From: a virus
Virus record (IMG/VR): IMGVR_UViG_3300009152_000143
Location: 1-30,144 of that record
Reading direction: 5' to 3' (one strand)
DNA: 30,144 nt
The notes below the pieces were generated by a model. That model was given only the letters and a program-made list of their open reading frames with translations. It made no database searches and was not told the origin of the DNA. A program made the translations under genes and the position numbers. Of this stretch, positions 16,531-23,406 are shown piece after piece; position 1 is the first letter of the stretch; each line of letters starts with the position of its first letter.

Positions 16531-16542
16531 ATCCCATATTAT
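16514..16542 (+). promoter_or_regulatory. Consensus SigA promoter giving a leaderless mRNA
   Basis: TTGACA at 16514-16519, 17 bases, TATTAT at 16537-16542. Transcription would start about 7 bases on, at 16549, which is the A of the ATG of the next gene. There is no ribosome site upstream of that ATG, which fits a leaderless message. Confidence 0.75.
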
Positions 16543-16548
16543 TTAGTC

Positions 16549-17040
16549 ATGCAAACATTTGTACCTATAACTACTAGTTTCGAAGATATCGCCAAGGTGC
16601 TTGACAACAAGCGTCTCAACAAGCAAGCCCTTGAGGGCTGGCAGATTCTTATGGTCCTGCTTGAGCTCGATCCACAAGGAGAGCATCGTGTGCCAAAAGC
16701 TTGGGTAAACCACCCCGCAGTAAAGATGTGGAGAGGCCACGAAATGGCTCTGTATATTTATATCCAGTGCATGGTAGACGAGTGGAAACGTCGTGGCTAC
16801 AAGTCAACTATTGGCGACAAAGCTAAAGCAACAATTTTTCGTGCGCTTGATCTAGAGATAATTGATGACTCTAATATGTTTAATCCTGATTGGATGCGCT
16901 ATCAGCCTAGTTATAAAGAGATTGCTGCAAGTCACAGAGCTGCGCTTTTAAGTAAAGATTACGAGTGGTATTCGCAGTTTAATTGGCCAGAAGACAAAGG
17001 ATATCGTGTAGAAACATACGAATATGTATGGCCTGTGTAA
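16549..17040 (+). CDS. MSMEG_6728-like protein, pyrimidine-dimer glycosylase-related
   Basis: 163 residues. The start MQTFVP, then VLDNKRLNKQALEGWQIL, NHPAVKMWRGHEMALYIY and EWKRRGYKS match a family of small proteins annotated in actinobacteria and their phages as MSMEG_6728-like and related to the pyrimidine dimer DNA glycosylase of phage T4. If the relation holds it may protect or repair phage DNA after ultraviolet damage, useful for a phage of surface waters. The T4 enzyme uses a threonine right after the start methionine; here the third residue is threonine, so the chemistry is not certain. Transcribed from its own leaderless promoter; no Shine-Dalgarno site. Confidence 0.6.
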   Translation: MQTFVPITTSFEDIAKVLDNKRLNKQALEGWQILMVLLELDPQGEHRVPKAWVNHPAVKMWRGHEMALYIYIQCMVDEWKRRGYKSTIGDKAKATIFRALDLEIIDDSNMFNPDWMRYQPSYKEIAASHRAALLSKDYEWYSQFNWPEDKGYRVETYEYVWPV

Positions 17041-17057
17041 TTTGTAATTTACCGTAA

Positions 17058-17073
17058 GTTTAGTACACTAAAC
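17058..17073 (+). promoter_or_regulatory. Candidate operator: 16-base palindrome at the -35 position
   Basis: Perfect inverted repeat GTTTAGT-AC-ACTAAAC. It is centred about 34 bases before the predicted transcription start at 17100, where the -35 hexamer would be, and no good -35 hexamer is present. This suggests a site for a regulator of the WhiB operon. Confidence 0.5.
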
Positions 17074-17087
17074 GGGACTTATCAATA

Positions 17088-17093
17088 TATAAT
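17088..17093 (+). promoter_or_regulatory. -10 element TATAAT of a leaderless promoter
   Basis: Perfect TATAAT; 7 bases later, at 17100, is the A of the ATG. No ribosome binding site is present, so the message is probably leaderless. The -35 region is replaced by the palindrome at 17058-17073. Confidence 0.65.
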
Positions 17094-17099
17094 CTTTAT

Positions 17100-17450
17100 A
17101 TGGCTAAAGATTCTAGAATCGGTGAGTCCCTCTGGTTTATCTGGGATGGGGATAGTAGTGAGCCATTTCACGAAGACTCTATTGTGTTCTACACAGAAGA
17201 GCACGTAGATATTGAAGAAGATGTTGTAAGAAAAGCTCTAGCTTCTTCAATACAGAGGGAAGGCATATCTGATTCACTATCTGGTGGATTTATGCTAATA
17301 GCCTCTGGGGCCTCTGGTCATTCTTATTATGGCTACTCCCTTGACTATGAGACGCAAGCTATTTGCAACTCTAATGGTTACTCGGAATCTGGACTATTTT
17401 TTAGTCAAGTTGCTCCAATTACCTGGGTAGAAATTTTTGATGTTTATTAG
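17100..17450 (+). CDS. Unknown acidic protein upstream of WhiB
   Basis: 116 residues, leaderless from the TATAAT at 17088. Acidic N-terminal half (DGDSSEPFHEDS, EEHVDIEEDVVRKALASS) and an aromatic, glycine/serine-rich C-terminal half (SGASGHSYYGYSLDYE). No cysteines fit for metal, no membrane segment beyond a short hydrophobic run (GGFMLIASGASG). Its end overlaps the WhiB gene by 11 bases, so the two are co-expressed. No family recognised. Confidence 0.6.
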   Translation: MAKDSRIGESLWFIWDGDSSEPFHEDSIVFYTEEHVDIEEDVVRKALASSIQREGISDSLSGGFMLIASGASGHSYYGYSLDYETQAICNSNGYSESGLFFSQVAPITWVEIFDVY

Positions 17451-17901
17451 TAATGAAGATTGGCACGAAGATGCTGAATGTGCCAAACCAGAAAACAAAG
17501 ATTACGTAAAAGATTTTTTTGCCAATAGGCCATCTAAGCAATACAAGGCATTAAATATCTGTGAAGCATGTCCTGTCAGGAAAGAGTGTCTTCGCTGGGC
17601 GTTAGATACCAAGCAAGTGTGGGGGATCTGGGGAGGTCTTAACTACAAACAGATCCGTAGGACTCTGTCTGTAAACTGGGAAGGTCAGGAGATGCGCCAC
17701 AATAGGTTCCCGCTCTGCCCTTACTGTAAATCAAAGACAGCTTCTCTGTCTACTAAAACTATCTCCAGGCCAAACGGTGGGCGTTGGGCAACTATGAAAA
17801 TGGTTGAGTGTTCTGACTGCTTATTCAGCTGGCAAAGTAGAACTAGTGCTAACGCGGTTGACGCTTATCACTCACTAGAAACTAAAAAGAAAAAGTCTTA
17901 A
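17440..17901 (+). CDS. whiB: WhiB-family regulator with C-terminal zinc ribbon
   Basis: 153 residues from ATG 17440 (a TTG lies one codon upstream). WhiB proteins carry a [4Fe-4S] cluster, bind the housekeeping sigma factor and control transcription in actinobacteria. The four cysteines are C14, C41, C44 and C50 (C-x26-C-x2-C-x5-C), and the turn GIWGG at 62-66 is the family signature. Unlike usual phage WhiB proteins of about 70-110 residues, it has an extra C-terminal domain with C93-x2-C96 and C124-x2-C127 (LCPYCKSK, ECSDC), a zinc ribbon, and a basic end. The ribbon may bind DNA or RNA polymerase. Overlaps the preceding gene by 11 bases. The gene marks the host as an actinobacterium. Its stop lies 6 bases from the stop of the convergent phosphoesterase gene. 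Confidence 0.9.
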   Translation: MFISNEDWHEDAECAKPENKDYVKDFFANRPSKQYKALNICEACPVRKECLRWALDTKQVWGIWGGLNYKQIRRTLSVNWEGQEMRHNRFPLCPYCKSKTASLSTKTISRPNGGRWATMKMVECSDCLFSWQSRTSANAVDAYHSLETKKKKS

Positions 17902-17907
17902 ATAGTT

Positions 17908-19113
17908 TTATTTATTTTTTACAGGGATAACGCTGATATATTCGCGTGGATCAAAGTCTCCACCAAAAGCCATTGTCAATAGTCCAGGTTTTGACTCTAG
18001 ACCTGCACGGTCACGGAACCACTCTGAACCGGGGTCAGTTGTTGGGCACTGTAGCCACAGTCGGTCACCTATATCCATAGTTCGGAAGTTGTGGAAGTGT
18101 CCAGATACCCAAATATCAGCAAGTCCTAGTGCAGTCTGTCCGGCAGCTTGACCTGACAAATATCTTAGAACGTTGTTCTGATTTGCTTGATGTCCATGGA
18201 ACATTCCTAGGTGGGTTCCGCAAATCTCTGTGACTAGGGTTTGATGTCCAGAGGATGGAAAACGAAACTCTACGTGCTGCAATGCAGGGTTTTCAGCACA
18301 GGCATCTTGAACTGCAGATGCAATTTCTACGTTCCAGCCGTCTGCCGGGTCTGCTGCAACTTGACGAGTTACTTCATCATGGTTTCCGTTAATAACCGGA
18401 ACAATCATATTTTCTGCTAGTGGTGCAAAAGCTTTGATTTGAGCCATGAGTAATCTACGTGCAACTCTTACCTGTTCGGTCAGTCCAAGGTCCGAAGCAG
18501 CTTGACCCTGGAGACGACCATGCTGGCTGACGTTACCCTCTACATGGTCTCCCGGAAGGCCGAGAGTAATTGTTCCAAATGAGAGTCCCATTTTTTGGTA
18601 GTTAGTGAATTTGTTTACAGCCGCTTCAGTTAAATATAGAAGTCTATCAATTGATTGTTGAGTTCCCTGTCCTCCAGTTTTTTTACCAATTTGCTGATCG
18701 CTTGGAAATACTCCATAAGACCCAGTTCCGGTTGCTTTTTTAATTCCTGTTGCTGGACGCCATTTTTTAAGTTCATCAACTAACTTTTCGGCATCTAATT
18801 GATCGTAATGAATAAGTGTGTTTGGGACTAAGTTAACTCGAAGTGATTCAAGGAATTCGCCGTCATACTTTTGCCACTTGCCGCGACGCATAGATGAGAC
18901 AGTCCACTCGTTCGGATCTAATCCAAACTCTTCAATTACCGTAGCGGCGTCTGGAATTTCCGAAGAAGGTCTAGGTTTAGAAATAATAAACCCGCCCTTA
19001 GATGTGTCTACGTCCATCCGTGGACGCCAGTCTTCTGGGATGTTTAGAGCTTTAACATCTGAGCCAGATTTTCCAGGACTACTTAAATCTTCTAAACGTT
19101 CCGAGATTCCCAT
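17908..19113 (-). CDS. Calcineurin-like metallophosphoesterase (Mre11-like)
   Basis: 401 residues, start directly after the TAA of the HTH gene. The motif order of the metallophosphoesterase fold is present: SDQQIG with D139, LPGDHVEG with D189, NGNHDE at 242-247, MFHGH near 305-308, and GHFHNF with H339/H341. The first motif is D-x-Q where D-x-H is usual. Residues about 65-110 (DPNEWTVSSMRRGKWQKYDG) form an N-terminal region seen in actinophage versions, of unknown role. It could be a nuclease for recombination (Mre11-like, without an Rad50/SbcC partner visible here) or a nucleotide phosphatase. Transcribed on the minus strand with the HTH gene; convergent with whiB. Confidence 0.85.
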   Translation of the reverse strand: MGISERLEDLSSPGKSGSDVKALNIPEDWRPRMDVDTSKGGFIISKPRPSSEIPDAATVIEEFGLDPNEWTVSSMRRGKWQKYDGEFLESLRVNLVPNTLIHYDQLDAEKLVDELKKWRPATGIKKATGTGSYGVFPSDQQIGKKTGGQGTQQSIDRLLYLTEAAVNKFTNYQKMGLSFGTITLGLPGDHVEGNVSQHGRLQGQAASDLGLTEQVRVARRLLMAQIKAFAPLAENMIVPVINGNHDEVTRQVAADPADGWNVEIASAVQDACAENPALQHVEFRFPSSGHQTLVTEICGTHLGMFHGHQANQNNVLRYLSGQAAGQTALGLADIWVSGHFHNFRTMDIGDRLWLQCPTTDPGSEWFRDRAGLESKPGLLTMAFGGDFDPREYISVIPVKNK

Positions 19114-19380
19114 TTACTTAGCCATTCTTTTACATGGGCAGTCGCCACGACGGTGGCGATCTACGGCACTGTTACTTATGTCATGTCCTTCTTCACGAAG
19201 GATGCGGCCTATAGTGCTGTTATTAATTCTAGTCGGGTTTGCGTCTTCTACGTCGAGAACGGCTTTTAAATTTGCTTTGTCTTGCTCTGGCAGCATGTTG
19301 CCGGCTAGTAGAGTTCCTATTTTGCACAGCCGGACTACGTGGGTAGTGTTGGCAGCAGATAATTTGTCAGATAATGACAT
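19114..19380 (-). CDS. Small helix-turn-helix DNA-binding protein
   Basis: 88 residues. The start has AAGGAGAG just upstream on the minus strand, the strongest ribosome site in the window. Residues about 53-82 (INNSTIGRILREEGHDISNS then AVDRHRRGDCPC) look like a helix-turn-helix of the kind found in actinophage regulators or small terminase-like proteins, followed by a short cysteine pair. Its stop is directly followed by the ATG of the phosphoesterase. A TATACT at 19409-19414 on the minus strand could serve as -10, but no good -35 is seen, and read-through from the membrane-protein gene upstream is also possible. Function could be repressor or DNA-end binding; not decided. Confidence 0.6.
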   Translation of the reverse strand: MSLSDKLSAANTTHVVRLCKIGTLLAGNMLPEQDKANLKAVLDVEDANPTRINNSTIGRILREEGHDISNSAVDRHRRGDCPCKRMAK

Positions 19381-19430
19381 TGCTCTCCTTATGTCGTTTA
19401 TGTCTTTTAGTATAGCGAGGTTTTATTAGA

Positions 19431-19769
19431 TTAGCTAGCTTTTTTACGTGTTCTAACTGGTTTAACTTTTGGCTCTTCTACAGGGATACTCTGGCCTAAA
19501 ACCAAGGTTTTAATAATTCCGATCTCTGCGCCAGTTTTCATTACATGCGCTTCTATGTTATTCACCCTGTCAGCTAGAGAGCTGCCGCCATTTTCCCAAA
19601 GCTGGTGCTCTACGCGGTCTAGTCGATCTGCTAAAGTTCTGCCATCTTTATCGGTTCCTAATGCTTGTCCAATACGATAGACTAATCTGTATATTGAATA
19701 GATACCGCCAAAAATGACTCCTAATGCTGTAATAACAGCAGCTATGGTAAAAATAGTCTCTGCAGGCAT
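19431..19769 (-). CDS. Membrane/coiled-coil protein (DUF2746- or holin-like)
   Basis: 112 residues on the minus strand. One hydrophobic segment at about residues 5-27 (IFTIAAVITALGVIFGGIYS), then a charged helical part with repeated pattern LADRLDRVEHQL and LADRVNNIEAHVM, and a basic tail (RTRKKAS). This is the shape of small actinophage membrane proteins such as DUF2746 or holin accessory proteins. No ribosome site; TATTAT ends 5 bases before the ATG, so the message seems leaderless. Whether it acts in lysis or membrane binding of the replication proteins is unknown; no lysin is seen next to it. Confidence 0.6.
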   Translation of the reverse strand: MPAETIFTIAAVITALGVIFGGIYSIYRLVYRIGQALGTDKDGRTLADRLDRVEHQLWENGGSSLADRVNNIEAHVMKTGAEIGIIKTLVLGQSIPVEEPKVKPVRTRKKAS

Positions 19770-19774
19770 GGTCT

Positions 19775-19780
19775 ATAATA
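19775..19780 (-). promoter_or_regulatory. -10 element of a leaderless promoter for the minus-strand block
   Basis: TATTAT on the minus strand, then AGACC and the ATG, so transcription would begin at the start codon. It sits in a small palindrome TCTATAATAGA. The -35 region is poor. Confidence 0.5.
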
Positions 19781-19897
19781 GAACTCTCTAGGAAGCAATT
19801 AGGTTTGCTTTTTCTATTTTACCCTATAAGGGATTGCCTTATTTGACGGGCTGTTAGCTCGAGCCGCCAATAAGTATAGCCATTTCGGCATTTCAAC

Positions 19898-19926
19898 TTG
19901 CACTCGTATGTCTGCGGGTGTACTAT
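19898..19926 (+). promoter_or_regulatory. SigA-type promoter for the prim-pol/helicase gene
   Basis: TTGCAC at 19898-19903, exactly 17 bases, TACTAT at 19921-19926. A leader of about 26 bases contains GGAAAG before the ATG at 19959. Divergent from the minus-strand promoter at 19775-19780. Confidence 0.65.
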
Positions 19927-19958
19927 TTTGATTACTAACTTATTGGAAAGACGTTTAT

Positions 19959-22556
19959 ATGAGCAACTGGGAGTCGGCTGGCAATGGCCGTTTAGCTAAA
20001 GGAGCCGATTGGTACGCAAAACAAGGATGGGTTTTATTACCTGTCCATGGTATTGAAGATGGCCGCTGTACTTGTAACAAGCCTCACGGGGATTCTAAAG
20101 ATGTTGGTAAACACCCTGCCCTAAATAGCTGGAATACCGAAGCGTCGTCCGACCCCACTCAAGTTGGTATTTGGTGGGAGCAAAACCCTGAATATAACGT
20201 TGGTGTTTTTTGTAAGCCGTCTGGATTTTTTGCAATCGATGTTGACCCACGCTCTGGTGGTGATGAGTCATTTGAGATTCTAGAAGCTCGTGCCGAGGGA
20301 AATCTACCTCCAACTGTTGAGGCCATCACTGGTGAATACAACGTTAAAGGCAAAGTAGTTCGTGGACGTCACCTTATTTATCGTTGTGACCCGAATGAAA
20401 AATTCCTAGGCAATCTATCTAAAGAGGGTCTAAAAGGAATTGATATCAAGCACAACGGATACATTCTTATTGCTCCATCACGTCACTTCTCGGGTACATC
20501 TTATGACTGGAAGCCGGGTCATGCTCCCTGGGAGATGGAAATTGCTGATGCTCCGGAAGACCTATTGTCAGTACTTAGAGCCAAAACACTTCGTCAGTCA
20601 AGCGGATCTGCATATAAAGACGGAAACTGGGACTGGGTATCTGAACTTGAGTTTGCTGGCGAACGTGTTGATATTGAAAAAGTTCTTGAAGAAGGAATTG
20701 ACGAGGGTCATCGAGCAGTCGAGGTATATCGACTAGCCTGTGCTTTGGCTAATAAGTTTGGAACCAGCACTGAATCTAGATTGATGATTGAATCTATGAT
20801 GATTCGTTTTAATCACGAGATGGTTCGCCCACCGATGGAACTAGAGGGCACTAACTCGCTTCTAATGCACGTTCACCGTGCCATTGACTTTGTTGGCTCT
20901 AGTCCAAAGATTGACCGCTCTTGGCCGGGGCTTACTGAGTGGGTTGCTAGCCAGGGTCAAGAATGGGCAAATAACTCGTCTTCCGAGACTGCAGCTTCGC
21001 ACTCCCCTAACGTAGTCGGCACATCGGTAACTAAATTAATTGAAGATGGTATGTCGGTATCTGATGCATCCGGTAATGGAAATCTAGACCTACCTAAAGA
21101 CTTAGATGCTATCTCTGAAGAAGATGGTGGTCGACCTGGTTGGCGTACGCTTACTGATGTTGGAAATGGTCGTCGATTAGTTGACACATATGGCTCCGCT
21201 ATTCGATATACCCCTGGACTTGGTTGGTTTCACTGGGATGGAACATACTGGCGTCCAGATGCCGAAGACTTAGAGCTTCAAGAACTTGCAAAGCGCATTG
21301 CTCCTGTAATTGCTAGTGAAGTTGGAAACTATGGTGAAGACGAGCAGCAAAAAAAGCAAGATGTAATTAAGTGGGCTAATCAGGCTAAATCAAATAGCAG
21401 AATTAGCAACATGATTAGCAGCTGCGTCTCCGACCCTCGTGTTGTTGTTGGTGTAGAACGCTGGGACGGAGATGAAAATCTACTTGGTGTGATGAATGGT
21501 GTAATCGACTTGAACACTGGTGAACTACTACGTGGTAAGCCGGACCTATATATTACAAAGCGTGCTCCAGTTAACTACACTCCTGGACTCCGTAACGTTC
21601 GCTGGGAGCAGTTTATTGACTTTGCAACTGGCGGAGACAAGGAGCTTCAGGACTGGATTCAAAGAGCGGTTGGTTACACGTTAACTGGTATGAATAATCA
21701 GGACATAATGTTCTTGGTTTACGGCCCTCCCGGGTCTGGTAAAAACACTTTTGTTGAGACTATTGTTGAAGCACTCGGCACCGAGCAGTATGCTGGAGCA
21801 CTTTCTTCTGAAGTTCTTGCTGCCGGAGATGGGCGATCTACCTCTTCTGACCAGTACTATCTGGCTGAGCTTCGCGGTAAGCGTATGATTTGGGTCGACG
21901 AGTTGCCTGAGACTGAGCGTCTAAAAGAAAACAAGATTAAGCAACTTACCGGTTCATCTACTATCCAAGCACGTTCTCCTGGCGAAAAGCCATTTACATT
22001 CCGTGCACAGGGTAAATTGTGGGTAACAACTAACCACCGCCCTATGATTACTGATGATGCTATGTGGCGTCGTATTCGTCCTATCCCGTGGGCAAACGTA
22101 GCAGAGAATCCAGATCCAGCATTAAAGTCTTACTTAGCTGACCCTGAGGGTGGGCTTCCAGCGGTGCTTGCTTGGGCTGTTGAGGGTGCAATCAAGTACT
22201 TAGGCTCATCTGCTCGTGACCCGCTTGGTTGGTGCTCTGCTGTTCGTGAGGCGGCAGATATTTATCGTAAGAATGAAGACCGTATTGGTCTCTTCCTAGA
22301 CGAAGAAACACGCGAAACCGAGGGTGCTTCGGTACTTGTTAAGCAGCTATTTTCTATCTATAGAATGTGGTCTGATGAACGCGGTGAACGCCCAATGACT
22401 CAGATTGCATTCCAGCGTAAGTTGACCGACCGAGGGCTACCTATTTTTGGTCAAGGAGCTAGAGCCGAGGTTAGAAACCGAACTCAGATGCCGAGGATAG
22501 TTGAAAATACTGAAGTTGACTGGATAACTGCTACACGTTTTGCACGTAATATTTAG
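19959..22556 (+). CDS. Prim-pol / D5-type primase fused to SF3 helicase
   Basis: 865 residues; makes primers and unwinds DNA at the fork. N-terminal bifunctional primase-polymerase domain, residues about 10-200: GADWYAKQGWVLLPVHG, GKHPALNSW, IWWEQNPEYNVGVF, catalytic D94 and D96 in FAIDVDPRSGG, then RGRHLIYR with H138 and IDIKHNGYILIAPS. A helical and acidic linker (about 210-400) leads to the D5-like N-domain (GLGWFHWDGTYW) and the superfamily 3 helicase: Walker A GPPGSGKNT at 589-597, Walker B MIWVDELP with D647/E648, sensor VTTNHRP near 689-695, and arginine finger at WRRIRP near 703-708. Winged-helix-like C-terminus. ATG at 19959 with GGAAAG eight bases upstream. Single-gene transcription unit with its own promoter, ending before a hairpin. 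Confidence 0.93.
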   Translation: MSNWESAGNGRLAKGADWYAKQGWVLLPVHGIEDGRCTCNKPHGDSKDVGKHPALNSWNTEASSDPTQVGIWWEQNPEYNVGVFCKPSGFFAIDVDPRSGGDESFEILEARAEGNLPPTVEAITGEYNVKGKVVRGRHLIYRCDPNEKFLGNLSKEGLKGIDIKHNGYILIAPSRHFSGTSYDWKPGHAPWEMEIADAPEDLLSVLRAKTLRQSSGSAYKDGNWDWVSELEFAGERVDIEKVLEEGIDEGHRAVEVYRLACALANKFGTSTESRLMIESMMIRFNHEMVRPPMELEGTNSLLMHVHRAIDFVGSSPKIDRSWPGLTEWVASQGQEWANNSSSETAASHSPNVVGTSVTKLIEDGMSVSDASGNGNLDLPKDLDAISEEDGGRPGWRTLTDVGNGRRLVDTYGSAIRYTPGLGWFHWDGTYWRPDAEDLELQELAKRIAPVIASEVGNYGEDEQQKKQDVIKWANQAKSNSRISNMISSCVSDPRVVVGVERWDGDENLLGVMNGVIDLNTGELLRGKPDLYITKRAPVNYTPGLRNVRWEQFIDFATGGDKELQDWIQRAVGYTLTGMNNQDIMFLVYGPPGSGKNTFVETIVEALGTEQYAGALSSEVLAAGDGRSTSSDQYYLAELRGKRMIWVDELPETERLKENKIKQLTGSSTIQARSPGEKPFTFRAQGKLWVTTNHRPMITDDAMWRRIRPIPWANVAENPDPALKSYLADPEGGLPAVLAWAVEGAIKYLGSSARDPLGWCSAVREAADIYRKNEDRIGLFLDEETRETEGASVLVKQLFSIYRMWSDERGERPMTQIAFQRKLTDRGLPIFGQGARAEVRNRTQMPRIVENTEVDWITATRFARNI

Positions 22557-22599
22557 TATTTATGTGGTAGGATATCAGTGTGTTTCTCGGGAGAGAGTA

Positions 22600-22641
22600 A
22601 TGACACCAAGGGGTCTGCGTAAAGCAGGCCCCTTGAACTAA
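22600..22641 (+). CDS. Possible 13-residue leader peptide through the hairpin
   Basis: ATG at 22600 with GGGAGAGAG two to eleven bases upstream, reading MTPRGLRKAGPLN and stopping at 22641. The ORF spans both arms of the hairpin, so ribosomes on it would melt the stem. It could be a leader peptide controlling the glycan genes, or chance. Confidence 0.2.
   Translation: MTPRGLRKAGPLN
22607..22635 (+). terminator. Strong hairpin after the primase-helicase gene
   Basis: Arms CAAGGGGTCTGC (22607-22618) and GCAGGCCCCTTG (22624-22635), loop GTAAA, 12 pairs with one G-T wobble, then AACTAAATCTTAT. Located 50 bases after the primase stop and before the glycan gene group. A 13-codon ORF runs through it (see separate entry), so attenuation is possible too. 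Confidence 0.65.
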
Positions 22642-22663
22642 ATCTTATAAATTAAGGAAAACC

Positions 22664-23404
22664 ATGCACGTAAGAATTGCTACTCCTATGTACGGTGGAA
22701 ACTGTAAAGGTATATACGTAGACAGTATTTTAGGCCTAACCTTTGAACTAGCTAGAGCTGGGCATGAAGTTTCTTTTTCCAAGGTCTATAATGAGAGCCT
22801 AATTACCAGGGCAAGAAATAATCTTGTTTATGAATTTTTAAATAGCACTGCTGATGTCTTACTATTTGTAGATGCAGACGAAGGATTTAACGCAGCCGAT
22901 GTTGTTAAAATGTTGGAATGTGATAAAGACATTATTGGTGGCATCTACCCGATGAAAAATATTAACTGGGAAAATATTAAAAAAGCTGTACTAGCTGGAA
23001 AAGAAAATTTAGCAGAGTATACTGGATTTTTTGCACTAAACATGTTGCCTGGAGAAACTCAGATAAGACTGAATGAGCCGATTGAAGTTACAGAAGTAGC
23101 CACTGGTTTGATGGCTATTAAACGTTCTGTTTTTGAAAAAATGGAAGAACATTGTCCAAAGTACGCTTTGAACAATAGTACTGCTAACTTTGAGTTTGAC
23201 AAAATGGTTACAGAATTTTTTGCAACTAGCATTACTCCAGAAGGTATTCTGTTGTCGGAGGATTATCACTTCTGCCGTAAGTGGAGATCGTTAGGTGGTC
23301 AGGTTTATGCAGCCCCTTGGATTTCTGTAGATCATGCGGGAGAATACATATTTAGTGGACGGTTTGCTTCTCACATAACACTAAATGGAACTAAAAATGA
23401 ATAA
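22664..23404 (+). CDS. GT-A-fold glycosyltransferase
   Basis: 246 residues, ATG preceded by AAGGAAAACC. Residues 1-75 hold the nucleotide-sugar part: RIATPMYGG, ITRARNNLVYEFL with R49 and R51, and LLFVDADEGF with the metal-binding D70-x-D72. Residues about 90-155 have IIGGIYPMKN and VATGLMAIKRSVF, and SEDYHFCRKWRSLGGQ near 205-220 gives the acidic residue that often acts as base. The shape fits family 2-like glycosyltransferases carried by phages of aquatic bacteria. Acceptor and sugar unknown. First gene of a group with a propeller protein, a TPR-like protein and a methyltransferase. Arginine codons AGA/AGG and higher AT content than the primase gene suggest separate origin. Confidence 0.75.
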   Translation: MHVRIATPMYGGNCKGIYVDSILGLTFELARAGHEVSFSKVYNESLITRARNNLVYEFLNSTADVLLFVDADEGFNAADVVKMLECDKDIIGGIYPMKNINWENIKKAVLAGKENLAEYTGFFALNMLPGETQIRLNEPIEVTEVATGLMAIKRSVFEKMEEHCPKYALNNSTANFEFDKMVTEFFATSITPEGILLSEDYHFCRKWRSLGGQVYAAPWISVDHAGEYIFSGRFASHITLNGTKNE

Positions 23405-23406
23405 GA

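Larger units (their letters stand above)
19770..19958. other. Divergent intergenic regulatory region
   Basis: About 190 bases between divergent start codons. Besides the two promoters it holds the palindrome CCCTATAAGGG near 19823-19833 and the GC-rich stretch GGGCTGTTAGCTCGAGCC near 19850-19867. No ORF is supported here. The layout suggests a control point between the two transcription directions. Confidence 0.45.

Noticed and set aside
18818-19429. 203-residue plus-strand ORF
   Set aside because: Lies opposite the phosphoesterase and HTH genes, which have clear motifs; composition is serine/leucine-rich as in antisense shadows.
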